64,000 nt of DNA. Origin: Streptomyces hoynatensis (lineage in GTDB: Bacteria > Actinomycetota > Actinomycetes > Streptomycetales > Streptomycetaceae). Below, piece after piece: positions 50,161-58,581 of the stretch. Made by a program: the position numbers and the translations under genes. Location: positions 467,322-531,321 of the forward strand of contig NZ_RBAL01000002.1 of the NCBI RefSeq assembly GCF_003626535.1, in the 5' to 3' direction. The stretch's first letter is position 1. Each line of letters opens with the position of its first letter. Below the pieces are notes generated by a model, which saw nothing but the letters and a program-made list of their open reading frames with translations, made no database searches and had not been told where the DNA came from.

Positions 50161-51924
50161 TCAGGTCGGCAGGCCGTCCTCGCGCCAGCGGTTGGTCAGG
50201 GGCAGCCTGCGGTCCTTGCCGAAGACCTTCGGGGAGATCTTGGTGCCCGGCGGGTACTGGCGGCGCTTGTACTCCGCGGTGTCCACCAGGCGCAGCACCC
50301 TGGTGACCAGCTCCGGGTCGAAGCCGGCGGCGATGATCCCCTCCCGGCCGGTGTCCCGGTCCACGTACAGTTCGAGCACCCGGTCGAGCACGTCGTAGTC
50401 GGGCAGCGAGTCGGTGTCCACCTGCCCGGGCCTCAGCTCGGCGCTCGGCGGCTTGACGAGGGTGTTCTCCGGGATCGGCGGGGTCTCGCCGCGCTCGGCC
50501 GCCGCCCGGTTGCGCCACCTGGCGAGCTGGTACACCCCCGTCTTGTACAGGTCCTTGATCGGCCCGTACGCGCCCACCGAGTCCCCGTAGAGGGTGGAGT
50601 AACCCACCGCAAGCTCGCTCTTGTTGCCGGGCGCGAGCACGATGTGACCCTCCTGGTTGGAGACGGCCATCAGCAGCGTGCCCCGCAGCCTGGACTGGAG
50701 GTTCTCCTCGGCGAGCCCGGTCAGCCCGACCGCCCCCATATAGGCGTCGAACATCGGCGCGATCGGCACGGTCCGCAGGGTGAGGCCGGTGCGGGCCGCC
50801 AGCTCCTCCGCGTCGGTGCGGGAGTGCTCCGAGGAATACGCCGAGGGCATCGACAGCGCGAAGACGTGCTCGGCGCCGAGGGCGTCACAGGCCAGGACCG
50901 CGCACAGCGCGGAGTCGACGCCGCCCGAGAGGCCGATGAGGACCGACCCGAAGCCGTTCTTGCGGACGTAGGCGCGCAGGCCGGTGACCAGGGCCCGGTA
51001 CCGCACCTCCGCGTCGTCGAGGGCGGGCGCCAGGCCCCCGGGGTACGCCGGCTCGTAGGGTGGCAGCGGGTCCTCGGACAGCGTCACCCGGTCGATCCGC
51101 AGGCCGTCCTCCACCACGCCGCCCGGCGGCTCGGCGGCGGCCGGCGGCAGCTCCAGGTCCACCAGGAGGCACTCCTCCTCGAACTGCGGCCCCCGCAGCA
51201 GCACCTCGCCGTTCCGGTCGACCACCAGCGAGTCGCCGTCGTAGACCAGCTCGTCCTGGCCGCCGGTCATCGCCAGGTACGCCAGCGTGCAGCCCGCCTC
51301 CTGCGCCCGCTTGCGGACCAGGTCGAGCCGGACGTCCTCCTTGGCGACCTCGTAGGGCGAGGCGTTGATCGCCACCAGCAGCCCGGCCCCCGCGGCCCGC
51401 GCGGCCGGCACCCGGCCGCCGTCCTGCCACAGGTCCTCGCAGATGGCCAGCGCCACGTCCACCCCGTGGACCCGGACCACCGGCAGCGTCTCGCCCGGTA
51501 CGAAGTACCGGAACTCGTCGAAGACCCCGTAGTTCGGCAGGTGGTGCTTGGCGAAGGAGAGGACGACCCGCCCGCGGTGCAGGACCGCCGCGGCGTTCTG
51601 CGGGGTGCCGACGGGCTGCCAGGGCCGCTCGGGCACCGCCTCCGCCCGGTCCAGGTAGCCCAGGAGCACCGGGGTCTCGCCCAGGCCCTCGGCGGCGAGC
51701 CGGGCGGCCAGGCCGCGCAGCGCCTCGCGGGCGGCCGAGACGAAGGAGGAGCGCAGCGCCAGGTCCTCCACGGGGTAGCCGGTGAGCATCATCTCGGGGA
51801 ACACGACCAGGTGCGCGCCGCGCTCGACGCCGTGGCGGGTCCAGCGCAGCACGGCGTCGGCGTTGCCGGGCAGATCGCCGACGGTCGAGTCGATCTGGTT
51901 CAGGGCGAGTCGTAGCTGAGGCAC
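50161..51924 (-). CDS. nadE: Glutamine-hydrolysing NAD+ synthetase
   Basis: A 587-aa two-domain enzyme. The N-terminal nitrilase-type glutaminase has Glu (VVFPEMMLTGYP), Lys (FAKHHLPNYGVFDE) and Cys (DVALAICEDLW). The C-terminal synthetase has the pyrophosphatase loop LIGLSGGVDSALCAVL and NKSELAVGYSTLYGD. It makes NAD from deamido-NAD, ATP and glutamine. GTG 51924 is chosen because a TAGACT -10 box ends 7 nt upstream and no ribosome binding site exists, pointing to a leaderless message. The upstream codons lack coding character. Convergent with PspAB, stops 10 bp apart. Confidence 0.95.
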   Translation of the reverse strand: MPQLRLALNQIDSTVGDLPGNADAVLRWTRHGVERGAHLVVFPEMMLTGYPVEDLALRSSFVSAAREALRGLAARLAAEGLGETPVLLGYLDRAEAVPERPWQPVGTPQNAAAVLHRGRVVLSFAKHHLPNYGVFDEFRYFVPGETLPVVRVHGVDVALAICEDLWQDGGRVPAARAAGAGLLVAINASPYEVAKEDVRLDLVRKRAQEAGCTLAYLAMTGGQDELVYDGDSLVVDRNGEVLLRGPQFEEECLLVDLELPPAAAEPPGGVVEDGLRIDRVTLSEDPLPPYEPAYPGGLAPALDDAEVRYRALVTGLRAYVRKNGFGSVLIGLSGGVDSALCAVLACDALGAEHVFALSMPSAYSSEHSRTDAEELAARTGLTLRTVPIAPMFDAYMGAVGLTGLAEENLQSRLRGTLLMAVSNQEGHIVLAPGNKSELAVGYSTLYGDSVGAYGPIKDLYKTGVYQLARWRNRAAAERGETPPIPENTLVKPPSAELRPGQVDTDSLPDYDVLDRVLELYVDRDTGREGIIAAGFDPELVTRVLRLVDTAEYKRRQYPPGTKISPKVFGKDRRLPLTNRWREDGLPT

Positions 51925-51931
51925 GCCGCCG

Positions 51932-51937
51932 AGTCTA
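51932..51937 (-). promoter_or_regulatory. Predicted -10 box (TAGACT) for leaderless nadE
   Basis: On the minus strand TAGACT is followed by 7 nt and the GTG start. No Shine-Dalgarno sequence lies between. Confidence 0.5.
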
Positions 51938-52232
51938 ATCGTCCGATTGACGCAATGGGGGCGACGACGGCCCCGCGGCCCCGGCGGCGGCCGCCGTTCG
52001 CGCGCCATTCGACCAGGTCGATTACGTGTCGACGCCGAGGGGAAGGCTCAGCTGTCCGCCCTGTGCCGCGCCGCCGTCCGCCCGCCGGCCGTGCCGCGCG
52101 CCGGCCGGCCCGCGTGCCGGGCGCGGGACCGCGGCCGGGCCTTCAGCCGTCGTCCCAGCGGTCTTCCCCTCCCCCTCGCGCCGCTCACCCCACGAGAGCC
52201 TCATGAGACACGCAGAGAAGGGAACGCCGGGC
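51938..52232. other. Intergenic region between nadE and the terpene synthase
   Basis: About 300 bp. The first 90 bp contain the shared divergent promoter area (relatively A+T rich near 51935-51960 and TCGATTACG near 52018). The rest is GC-rich and open in the terpene synthase frame, but lacks conserved residues. Confidence 0.5.
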
Positions 52233-53204
52233 ATGCCGCAAAACCTCAGCTTCCACCTGCCCTTCCCCGCCGGCACCAACCCCGAGGCGGACCGCGCCCG
52301 CGAACGCCACCTGGACTGGGTCGCGCGCCTCGGCCTGGTCGAGGGCGCCGAGGCCCTGCTCCGCTACCGCGACTCGCGGCTCACGGACCTGGTCGCCTAC
52401 GCCTACCCGGACGCCGCGGGAGAGGACCTCGACCTGGTCACCGACGCCGTCTGCCTCGGTTTCCCCCTCGACGACGAGTTCGACGGGCCGCTCGGCCGCC
52501 AGCCGCGGCACGCCGCGCTGCTGAGCGCGGAACTCGCCGCCATCCCCTACCGGGAGCCGGGCGCAAGGCCCCGGCTCGACACCCCGCTCACCCGCGCCTA
52601 CACCGACGTCTGGCGGCGCAGCGCCGCGGGCATGTCCGCGGCCTGGCGGGCCAGGGCCGCCGCCAACTACGCCCGCTTCTTCCGCTCCTACGTCCAGGAG
52701 ACCCACAACCGCAGCCAGGGCGTCACCCTCGACGAGGACTCCTACGTGGCGCTGCGCAGGCAGGCCGTGGGCACCGCCCCCTGCTTCGACCTCATCGAGC
52801 GGGCCGGGCACTTCGAGGTGCCGCCGCGCGCCTACTGCAGCCGCGAGGTGCAGGCCCTCACCCGCTGCGCGGGCGACGTCGTCTTCCTGTGCAACGACGT
52901 GCACTCGGTGGAGCGCGAGGAGGCGCAGGGCGACCCGCACAACCTGGTGCTGATCCGCCAGCGCGCCCTCGGCTGCGACCGGGCCGAGGCGCTGCGGCAG
53001 GTGGCGGCGGAGATCAGGAGCCGGGTGCGGCTCTTCGTCTCGCTGACCGCCGCCCTGCCCGCCAGGCACGCCGAGTGGCGGCTGGACGCGCGCGGGCGCA
53101 CGGACCTGGCCCGTTACCTGGCAGGACTCGGCACCTGGATGACCGCCAACCAGCGCTGGGGCGTGGCCACGGCCCGCTACGCGGAACGCTCCCGCTCGGC
53201 CTGA
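52233..53204 (+). CDS. Class I terpene synthase (bacterial terpene cyclase family)
   Basis: A 323-aa enzyme. The first metal motif is Asp80-Asp-Glu-Phe-Asp84 (FPLDDEFDGP) and the second is Asn221-x3-Ser225-x3-Glu229 (NDVHSVEREE), both intact. The C-terminal Arg-Tyr pair (GVATARYAE) is also present. It cyclises a prenyl diphosphate; chain length and product cannot be told from sequence. ATG 52233 has AGAAGGGA upstream and starts the conserved FHLPFPAGTNPEA block; ATG 52203 is a possible earlier start. The gene is tail-to-tail with a P450, overlapping it by 28 bp, so oxidation of the product is likely. Confidence 0.9.
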   Translation: MPQNLSFHLPFPAGTNPEADRARERHLDWVARLGLVEGAEALLRYRDSRLTDLVAYAYPDAAGEDLDLVTDAVCLGFPLDDEFDGPLGRQPRHAALLSAELAAIPYREPGARPRLDTPLTRAYTDVWRRSAAGMSAAWRARAAANYARFFRSYVQETHNRSQGVTLDEDSYVALRRQAVGTAPCFDLIERAGHFEVPPRAYCSREVQALTRCAGDVVFLCNDVHSVEREEAQGDPHNLVLIRQRALGCDRAEALRQVAAEIRSRVRLFVSLTAALPARHAEWRLDARGRTDLARYLAGLGTWMTANQRWGVATARYAERSRSA

Positions 53205-54844
53205 GCCGCGCCGCGGCCCCGCCGCAGCAGCCGGTCCAGCGCCCGCCGCCAGCGCGGGCCCGCGGTGTGCCGCGGCGCGGGCCGCCCGGCCTCCGCCTCC
53301 CGCGCCCCGCCCCCGCGGCGGGCGGCCGCGGTCCCGGACGCCGCCCTCGGCGCCGGCCCGGCCGCGGCCCCGGGCGCCGGTTCGGCGCCCGCCCCGGACG
53401 CCGCCCCGGACGCCGGCCCCGGCGCCGCCCGGGACGCTGCCGGGGCGGGCGGCGCCGGCGGGCGCGGGGTGAACTCCACCGGCAGCGCGTCCAGGTGCCG
53501 CGACCAGGTGGAGGCGCTCCAGGTCAGCTCGTCCGCCTCCACGGTCAGCCGGATGTCGGGCAGCCTGGCCAGCAGCACCTCGATCCCGGTGACCGTGATC
53601 GCCCGGCCGATGTCCTGCCCAGGGCACTCGTGCGGGCCGCTGGTGAACGCCAGGTGGGAGCGGTTGCCGTACATGGGGGCGCCGGGCGAGGGCCGCACGG
53701 CCGGGTCCACGTTCGCCGCCGCGAGGCCGAGCAGCAGCACGTCCCCCTTGGCGATGTGCTGCCCGCCCAGCTCCAGGTCGTGGGTGGCGAACCCGCCCGG
53801 GCACACGGAGATCGGCGGCTCGTCCCACAGCACCTGCTCCACCGCGGCGGGCAGCGTCATCCGCCCGCCGTGCAGCGAGCCCCGGAAGCGGGGGTGGGTG
53901 AGCACCACCCGCAGGGTGTTGACGATGAGGTTGGTGGTGGTCTCGTTTCCGGCGATCAGCACCAGCCGCAGGTGGTGCACCACCTCCTCGTCGCTGAGCT
54001 CGGCCGGGTGGGCGACCAGCCAGGACGCCAGGTCGTGGCCGGGGTCCGCGTGCTTGCGGGCGACGAGCTCCCGCAGCGTGGACTGGATGTACCGGTCGCT
54101 GGTCACCGCCTTCTCCGTGCCGATCAGCAGCTGGCGGCTCGCCTCCACCAGGCGCAGGCGCTCCTCCTCCGGCAGCCCGAGCACCGTGGTCAGCGCCAGC
54201 ATCGGCAGCTGCTGGGCGTACTGGGCGAGCACCTCGGCCCGCCCGTCGGCGGCGAAGCGGTCGATCAGCGCGTGCGCCTGCCGCTGCACGTGGCGGCGCA
54301 GGCCGCGCCGGTCGAAGCGGTCGAGGCTCTCGTTGAGCGCGGCCCGCAGCCGCTCGTGGACCTCCCCGTCCTCGTGGGTGCAGTCCGGGCCCCACAGCAG
54401 CACCGGGGCGATGGGCGAGGAGGCGCTGACCCGCCCGGCGAGCCACTCGCCCCAGTTGCGGCCGTCGCGGCTGAACCGGCGCGGGTTGCGGGTGACGTCG
54501 AGCACCTCGTGGTAGCCGAGCACGAGCCAGGCGGGCACGTCGCCCTCCAGGAGCACCGGCGCCACCGGGCCGTGGTCGGTGCGCAGCCGCTCGTACAGGC
54601 CCATCGGGTCGGCCGAGGCCGCGGGCCCGTACAGGCGCCGCACCTCCTCGCCGCCGCCCTGGTGGGCGGGGCAGCCGGGCGGGGGCAGCAGCACGGGGGC
54701 ACACGCGCCGGGGGCCGAAGACGCCTGGGCGCCCGGGGACGCCTGAGGGGCCCCGGGCGCCTGGGGCGCCGGGGAAGCCGGGAACGCCTGGGGGGCCGGC
54801 GAGGGGCCGCCGGCGCGGGTGGGCTCTGAGGGGAGTGCGGTCAC
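53177..54844 (-). CDS. Conservon-linked cytochrome P450 without ExxR (CYP157-like)
   Basis: A 555-aa P450. The I-helix is LIAGNETTTN and the heme loop is FTSGPHECPGQD with Cys407. The K-helix position that should be ExxR reads Glu336-Gln-Val-Leu-Trp340, the unusual pattern known from the streptomycete CYP157 family. A Pro/Ala-rich N-terminal lead (about 65 aa) and a long Pro/Ala/Gly tail (about 90 aa) make it much longer than usual members of about 400 aa. GTG 54844 overlaps the GTPase stop (GTGA), so it is translated as the fifth conservon gene. Partner for the convergent terpene synthase. Confidence 0.9.
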   Translation of the reverse strand: MTALPSEPTRAGGPSPAPQAFPASPAPQAPGAPQASPGAQASSAPGACAPVLLPPPGCPAHQGGGEEVRRLYGPAASADPMGLYERLRTDHGPVAPVLLEGDVPAWLVLGYHEVLDVTRNPRRFSRDGRNWGEWLAGRVSASSPIAPVLLWGPDCTHEDGEVHERLRAALNESLDRFDRRGLRRHVQRQAHALIDRFAADGRAEVLAQYAQQLPMLALTTVLGLPEEERLRLVEASRQLLIGTEKAVTSDRYIQSTLRELVARKHADPGHDLASWLVAHPAELSDEEVVHHLRLVLIAGNETTTNLIVNTLRVVLTHPRFRGSLHGGRMTLPAAVEQVLWDEPPISVCPGGFATHDLELGGQHIAKGDVLLLGLAAANVDPAVRPSPGAPMYGNRSHLAFTSGPHECPGQDIGRAITVTGIEVLLARLPDIRLTVEADELTWSASTWSRHLDALPVEFTPRPPAPPAPAASRAAPGPASGAASGAGAEPAPGAAAGPAPRAASGTAAARRGGGAREAEAGRPAPRHTAGPRWRRALDRLLRRGRGAAQAERERSA

Positions 54845-55638
54845 GGTGCCTCCGTGGGGTCCGGGGTTGCCGGTGCGGAAAGGGCGTAGCCGGCGAGGGG
54901 CGCCCAGGGCGCCTGCGGCGTGGCGGGGTCCGCCGGGCCCGGTGGGGGCACGGCGGGGGCGGCGGTGGCGCGGGCCGGTGGGCCCGGCCGGGGCGCGGCG
55001 CCCGCGGGGGGCGCGGCCAGCGCGTAGAGGTGGCGCAGCAGCGTCAGCAGGACCGCCCGGCTCGACCCGGCGTCGCGCGCGTCGCAGTCCACCACGGGGA
55101 CGGCCGGCGGCAGGTCGAGGGCGGCCCGCAGCTCGCCCGCCGGGTACAGCGGGGCGTCGGGGAAGTTGTTCACGGCCACCACGAAGGGCAGGCCGAGGTC
55201 CTCCAGGCGGTCCACGGCCAGGAAGCAGTCCTCCAGGCGCCGGGTGTCCACCAGCACGACGGCGCCGAGGGCCCCTTCGAGCACGCCGTTCCACAGGAAC
55301 CAGAAGCGCTGCTGCCCCGGCGTGCCGAAGAGGTAGAGCACCAGCCGCTCGTTGAGGGTGATCCGGCCGAAGTCCATGGCCACGGTGGTCTGCGCCTTGC
55401 CCTCGACGCCGGCGAGGTCGTCCACCCGCTCGCCGGCCTGGGTCATCGTCTCCTCGGTGGTCAGCGGCCTGATCTCGCTGACGGCGCCGACCAGCGTCGT
55501 CTTGCCGACCCCGAAGCCGCCGACGACCACCACCTTCACCGCGCGCTCGGCCGAACTCGGCAGCAGGTCCTCCGCGCGCGGGCCGTGCCCGGGCCCCTGG
55601 GTGCGCGCGGGCCCTGGCTCACAGTCGCTGTAGTCCAT
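54841..55638 (-). CDS. cvnD: Conservon GTPase (CvnD-type)
   Basis: A 265-aa small GTPase-like protein. The P-loop is VVVGGFGVGKTTLVGAVSEI, the switch region includes TVAMDFGRITL and FGTPGQQRFWFLW, and the base-recognition segment VAVNNFPDAP replaces the usual NKxD. The C-terminus is Pro/Ala-rich. Conservon GTPases work with the roadblock and DUF742 proteins in a membrane complex similar to eukaryotic G-protein signalling. It overlaps DUF742 upstream by 20 bp and the P450 downstream by four. Confidence 0.92.
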   Translation of the reverse strand: MDYSDCEPGPARTQGPGHGPRAEDLLPSSAERAVKVVVVGGFGVGKTTLVGAVSEIRPLTTEETMTQAGERVDDLAGVEGKAQTTVAMDFGRITLNERLVLYLFGTPGQQRFWFLWNGVLEGALGAVVLVDTRRLEDCFLAVDRLEDLGLPFVVAVNNFPDAPLYPAGELRAALDLPPAVPVVDCDARDAGSSRAVLLTLLRHLYALAAPPAGAAPRPGPPARATAAPAVPPPGPADPATPQAPWAPLAGYALSAPATPDPTEAP

Positions 55639-56011
55639 CGATCAACGCCTTCAGGGTCTCGACGTCGGGGTCGGCAACGGCCCCGCCCCTGGGGGGACGG
55701 GTCTGCCGCAGCTCGACCCTGGCGTTTTGGTGCAGGTCGGTCAGCAGCACGACGACCGCGCTGAACGGCAGGGCGAGGTGGGCCGAGAGCTCGGCGACCG
55801 AGAGCGGGCGCCGGCAGGAGCGCAGCAGGTCGGCCTGTTCCGGCGGCATGCCCGGCTGGGGCGCGGCGGTGGCGACCACGAGCGTGACCAGGTCGAGCAC
55901 CGGCCACTCCCCGGATTCCGGCGCCTGGCTGCGCCCGCCGGTCACGACGTAGAGCGGAACGGGCTTGCCGCCGTCCCGCTTTCGGCTTCGCGTTTCCTGG
56001 ACGGGCCTCAT
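55619..56011 (-). CDS. cvnC: Conservon DUF742 protein (CvnC-type)
   Basis: A 130-aa protein of the DUF742 family. It shows PLYVVTGGRSQAP near the start, then PEQADLLRSCRRPLSVAELS, AHLALPFSAVVVLLTDL and the VETLKALIDGLQRL end. It has a winged-helix-like arrangement and is thought to link the roadblock protein and GTPase. ATG 56011 overlaps the roadblock stop by four bases. The open frame further upstream overlaps the roadblock gene and is not coding. Confidence 0.92.
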   Translation of the reverse strand: MRPVQETRSRKRDGGKPVPLYVVTGGRSQAPESGEWPVLDLVTLVVATAAPQPGMPPEQADLLRSCRRPLSVAELSAHLALPFSAVVVLLTDLHQNARVELRQTRPPRGGAVADPDVETLKALIDGLQRL

Positions 56012-56481
56012 GGCGCGGCCTGCTCCGGGGTCCTGGGGGCGCTGGAGAGGTGCTCGCCGATGCGCAGCACCAGGTCGCGCATGCGCTGGCTGATCAGCCC
56101 GGGGTCGATCTCGGAGGCGGCGGTCACCGCCAGGTAGGAGCGGTCGCCCGCGGCCATCAGGTAGAAGTGCCCGCCGTTCAGCTCCAGCAGGACCATGCGG
56201 ACCCCCGGGTCCTCCCCCGGCGGGGACTTGCGCAACTCGCGCGGCAACTCGCCGGCCAGGTCGCGCGGCGGCTCCCCGGGCAGCTCCCTGGCGATCGACT
56301 GGGCCAGGCTCTTGATGCCGGATGCGGCGGCGGCCAGCCGGTCCCCGCAGTCCCGTTCGGCGCCGTACTGGGCCATGCACAGCCCGTCTGCGGACAGCAC
56401 CACGATGTGCCTGATGCCGGGGACCGTCGCGGCCAGGTCCCGGAGCATCCAGTCCATGTCCTTGAACCGACGCTGTGTCAC
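56008..56481 (-). CDS. cvnB: Conservon roadblock/LC7 protein (CvnB-type)
   Basis: A 157-aa roadblock/LC7-domain protein: MDWMLRDLAATVPGIRHIVV, LSADGLCMAQYG, DRLAAAASGIKSLAQ, then GHFYLMAAGDRSYLAV. An insertion of about 25 aa rich in Pro/Glu/Arg between the central helix and the next strand (residues about 66-92) is longer than in most members. It probably dimerises and acts with the GTPase. Start GTG 56481. 126 bp separate it from the kinase gene, a larger gap than is common in conservons. Confidence 0.92.
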   Translation of the reverse strand: MTQRRFKDMDWMLRDLAATVPGIRHIVVLSADGLCMAQYGAERDCGDRLAAAASGIKSLAQSIARELPGEPPRDLAGELPRELRKSPPGEDPGVRMVLLELNGGHFYLMAAGDRSYLAVTAASEIDPGLISQRMRDLVLRIGEHLSSAPRTPEQAAP

Positions 56482-56607
56482 GTGCTTCTCACCCTTTTTG
56501 GATTCCGTCGTCGCCTGTGGTGCCCGCTTGTCCCGCTCGTTCCCGGCCCGGCCGCCCCGGCCGCCCGCCGCCCGCGCGGCCTCCCGCGCCCCGGCGGCCC
56601 GCCCGCC

Positions 56608-58176
56608 TCAGCCGGCGTCCTCGCCGTCGTCCTCCGGCTCGGGGCCGCCGGCGGGCTCGCCGTACTCGCCGCGGCCGGCGAAGCCCGCGGGCCCGGGGCG
56701 GGCGCCGCGCCCGGGACGCGTCCCCTGGTGCCCCGGGTACGCGGGGTACTCGCCGTCCTCGGCCTCGGCGCGGTCGCCGCGCAGCCCGGCGAAGAAGGCG
56801 TCCACCCACATGCCGGGCGGGGCCAGCTCGCCGTGTCCCGAGCGCGGCTCCTCGTGGGCGGGCCTGGTGGGGAGGGGCCCCTCGGCGGGCGCGGCCCCGG
56901 TGCCGCGCCGCCGCCTGCGCTGCGGCAGGCCGCCCGCGGTGCGCTCGTACGCCCGGCCCTCGGCGCTCTCGTCCCCACGGTCCCCGCCGGCCTCGCCCTC
57001 CGGGCCCACCGGCCGCCGCGGCCAGTTCGGCGTGGGGCGCAGCGGCGGCAGCTTGTAGGGCGGCGGGGGCACGTGCACGATCAGCTCGTTGGGCAGGAAG
57101 ACGACGGCGCGCACGCCCCCGCAGGTCGAGGGGCGCAGCGAGATCCTGATGCCCCAGTGGCTGGCCAGGATGCCCGCCACGCGCAGGCCGATCCGCGCCG
57201 TCTCGCCGAGGTCCTCCAGGTCGAGGCCGTCCACGCCCTGCTGGAGCAGGAACTCGGCGCGGCGGCGCGACTCGTCGGTCAGGCCCGTGCCCTTGTCCTC
57301 GATGGAGACCTCGATGCCGAGGGCGACCTCCTCGGTGTTCATCACCACCGAACTGCCGGGCGGGGAGTAGCGGGTGGCGTTGTCCAGCAGCTCCGCGAAG
57401 AGCATGATCACCGACTCGGCCGCCTGCCCGGCGATGGCCACGTCGATCACCCGGTGCTGCTGCACCCGCAGGTACTCGGTGATCGGGCCGCTGCCCGCGC
57501 GCATCACGTCGTACAGCGTGATCGGCCGTTCCCACCTGCGCACCGGGGCGCCGCCGCCGACCACGGCGAGCGCGGTGGCGAACCTGCCGGTCACGTTGAT
57601 GCCGTGCTCCAGGTGCATCAGGTCGCTGAGCACGTCGGGGGTGTCGTGCCGGAACTCCATCTTCACGATGTCGTCCTGCAGCCGGTGGATCTCGGACTGG
57701 ATGCGGCAGGCGATGTTGACGATGGCGCGCTTGGCCGAGTCCCGCTGGTACTCCTTCTCCCGCAGCACGTCGAGGATGGCGTACAGCATCGAACGGTGCG
57801 CCTTCGCCAGCCGCGGGTCGGAAGAGGATTCCGGGTCGGCCGGCGGCATCACGTCCTCTTCCAGGCGGCCCTGCTTCAGCTTCTCCAGGGCCACCGGGAG
57901 CTGCTCGTAGGCGACCAGCTCGGTGTCGGCGAGCTGGCGTTCGAGGCGTTCCTCCAGGCGCGCGATGCGGCGCCCGCGGCGGATCGTCTCGCCGGAGACC
58001 GCGGCGACCGAGAGCGCGGCGAGGGCCGCGCACCACAGCACGGCGGCCCTGGCCTCCCGCGGCACCAGGAACACGGCCGCCAGCCCGCCGAGCGTCACGA
58101 GCCCGGGGGGCAGCAGCCAGCGGCCCGCGGCGGGGTCCTGGCCTCGGGATCGCTGCAAAGTACCGGCATGCACCAT
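56608..58176 (-). CDS. cvnA: Conservon sensor histidine kinase-like protein (CvnA-type)
   Basis: A 522-aa protein. Two membrane helices (about 22-36 and 42-60) and a coiled-coil linker precede a HATPase_c domain (about 255-370) with N box LFAELLDNATRYSPPGS and the G box SIEDKGTGLTDE. A long Gly/Pro/Arg/Glu-rich tail follows. The large extracellular sensor domain typical of conservon kinases is missing, so input may be within the membrane or cytoplasm. ATG 58176 has GAGGA 7 nt upstream. First gene of the minus-strand conservon. Confidence 0.9.
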   Translation of the reverse strand: MVHAGTLQRSRGQDPAAGRWLLPPGLVTLGGLAAVFLVPREARAAVLWCAALAALSVAAVSGETIRRGRRIARLEERLERQLADTELVAYEQLPVALEKLKQGRLEEDVMPPADPESSSDPRLAKAHRSMLYAILDVLREKEYQRDSAKRAIVNIACRIQSEIHRLQDDIVKMEFRHDTPDVLSDLMHLEHGINVTGRFATALAVVGGGAPVRRWERPITLYDVMRAGSGPITEYLRVQQHRVIDVAIAGQAAESVIMLFAELLDNATRYSPPGSSVVMNTEEVALGIEVSIEDKGTGLTDESRRRAEFLLQQGVDGLDLEDLGETARIGLRVAGILASHWGIRISLRPSTCGGVRAVVFLPNELIVHVPPPPYKLPPLRPTPNWPRRPVGPEGEAGGDRGDESAEGRAYERTAGGLPQRRRRRGTGAAPAEGPLPTRPAHEEPRSGHGELAPPGMWVDAFFAGLRGDRAEAEDGEYPAYPGHQGTRPGRGARPGPAGFAGRGEYGEPAGGPEPEDDGEDAG

Positions 58177-58581
58177 GGGCGTCCTCACTGGGGTTCGCGA
58201 CTGGCCGTGACGGCCACAACTCGCTACGTGGCTGGGAGAGTAGAGCGCCAGGAGCGTGTGCCGCAGGCAGTTGCGGGAACGTCCCCCGTTCGGGCCGGGC
58301 CGGAGATGCCCGCGGGCCGCGGCGCCGCCGGAAACCCCCGGTTGACCTGGGGTTTCGGCGGGGCGTCCAGGTGGAATCCGGGGCGTGCGGCTTAGGCCAA
58401 AGCTTCATAATGGGGTCGGGCGCGTGGCGCGTGGCGTCGCGCGTGCGCAACCCCGCGGAAATCCTGTGATGGGATGCTCGGGGACCCGGCGCCCCCGCGC
58501 GGGACGCGTGGGCGACACGACACCGCCACGGCAGGGCCGAAGGGCCGCAGGAACCGTCTTGACCGGCGAGGATGGGTGGAC
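58177..58581. other. Divergent promoter region of the conservon and glnA2-like gene
   Basis: A 405-bp gap without a credible gene. TTGACC occurs near 58342 and a CATAAT box at 58406-58411; the two are too far apart to form one promoter. I found no GlnR-type box by eye. Confidence 0.5.

Noticed and set aside
58177..58581. GlnR binding box upstream of the glnA2-like gene
   Set aside because: No GTNAC-n6-GAAAC-like sequence could be located; only a CATAAT box is visible.
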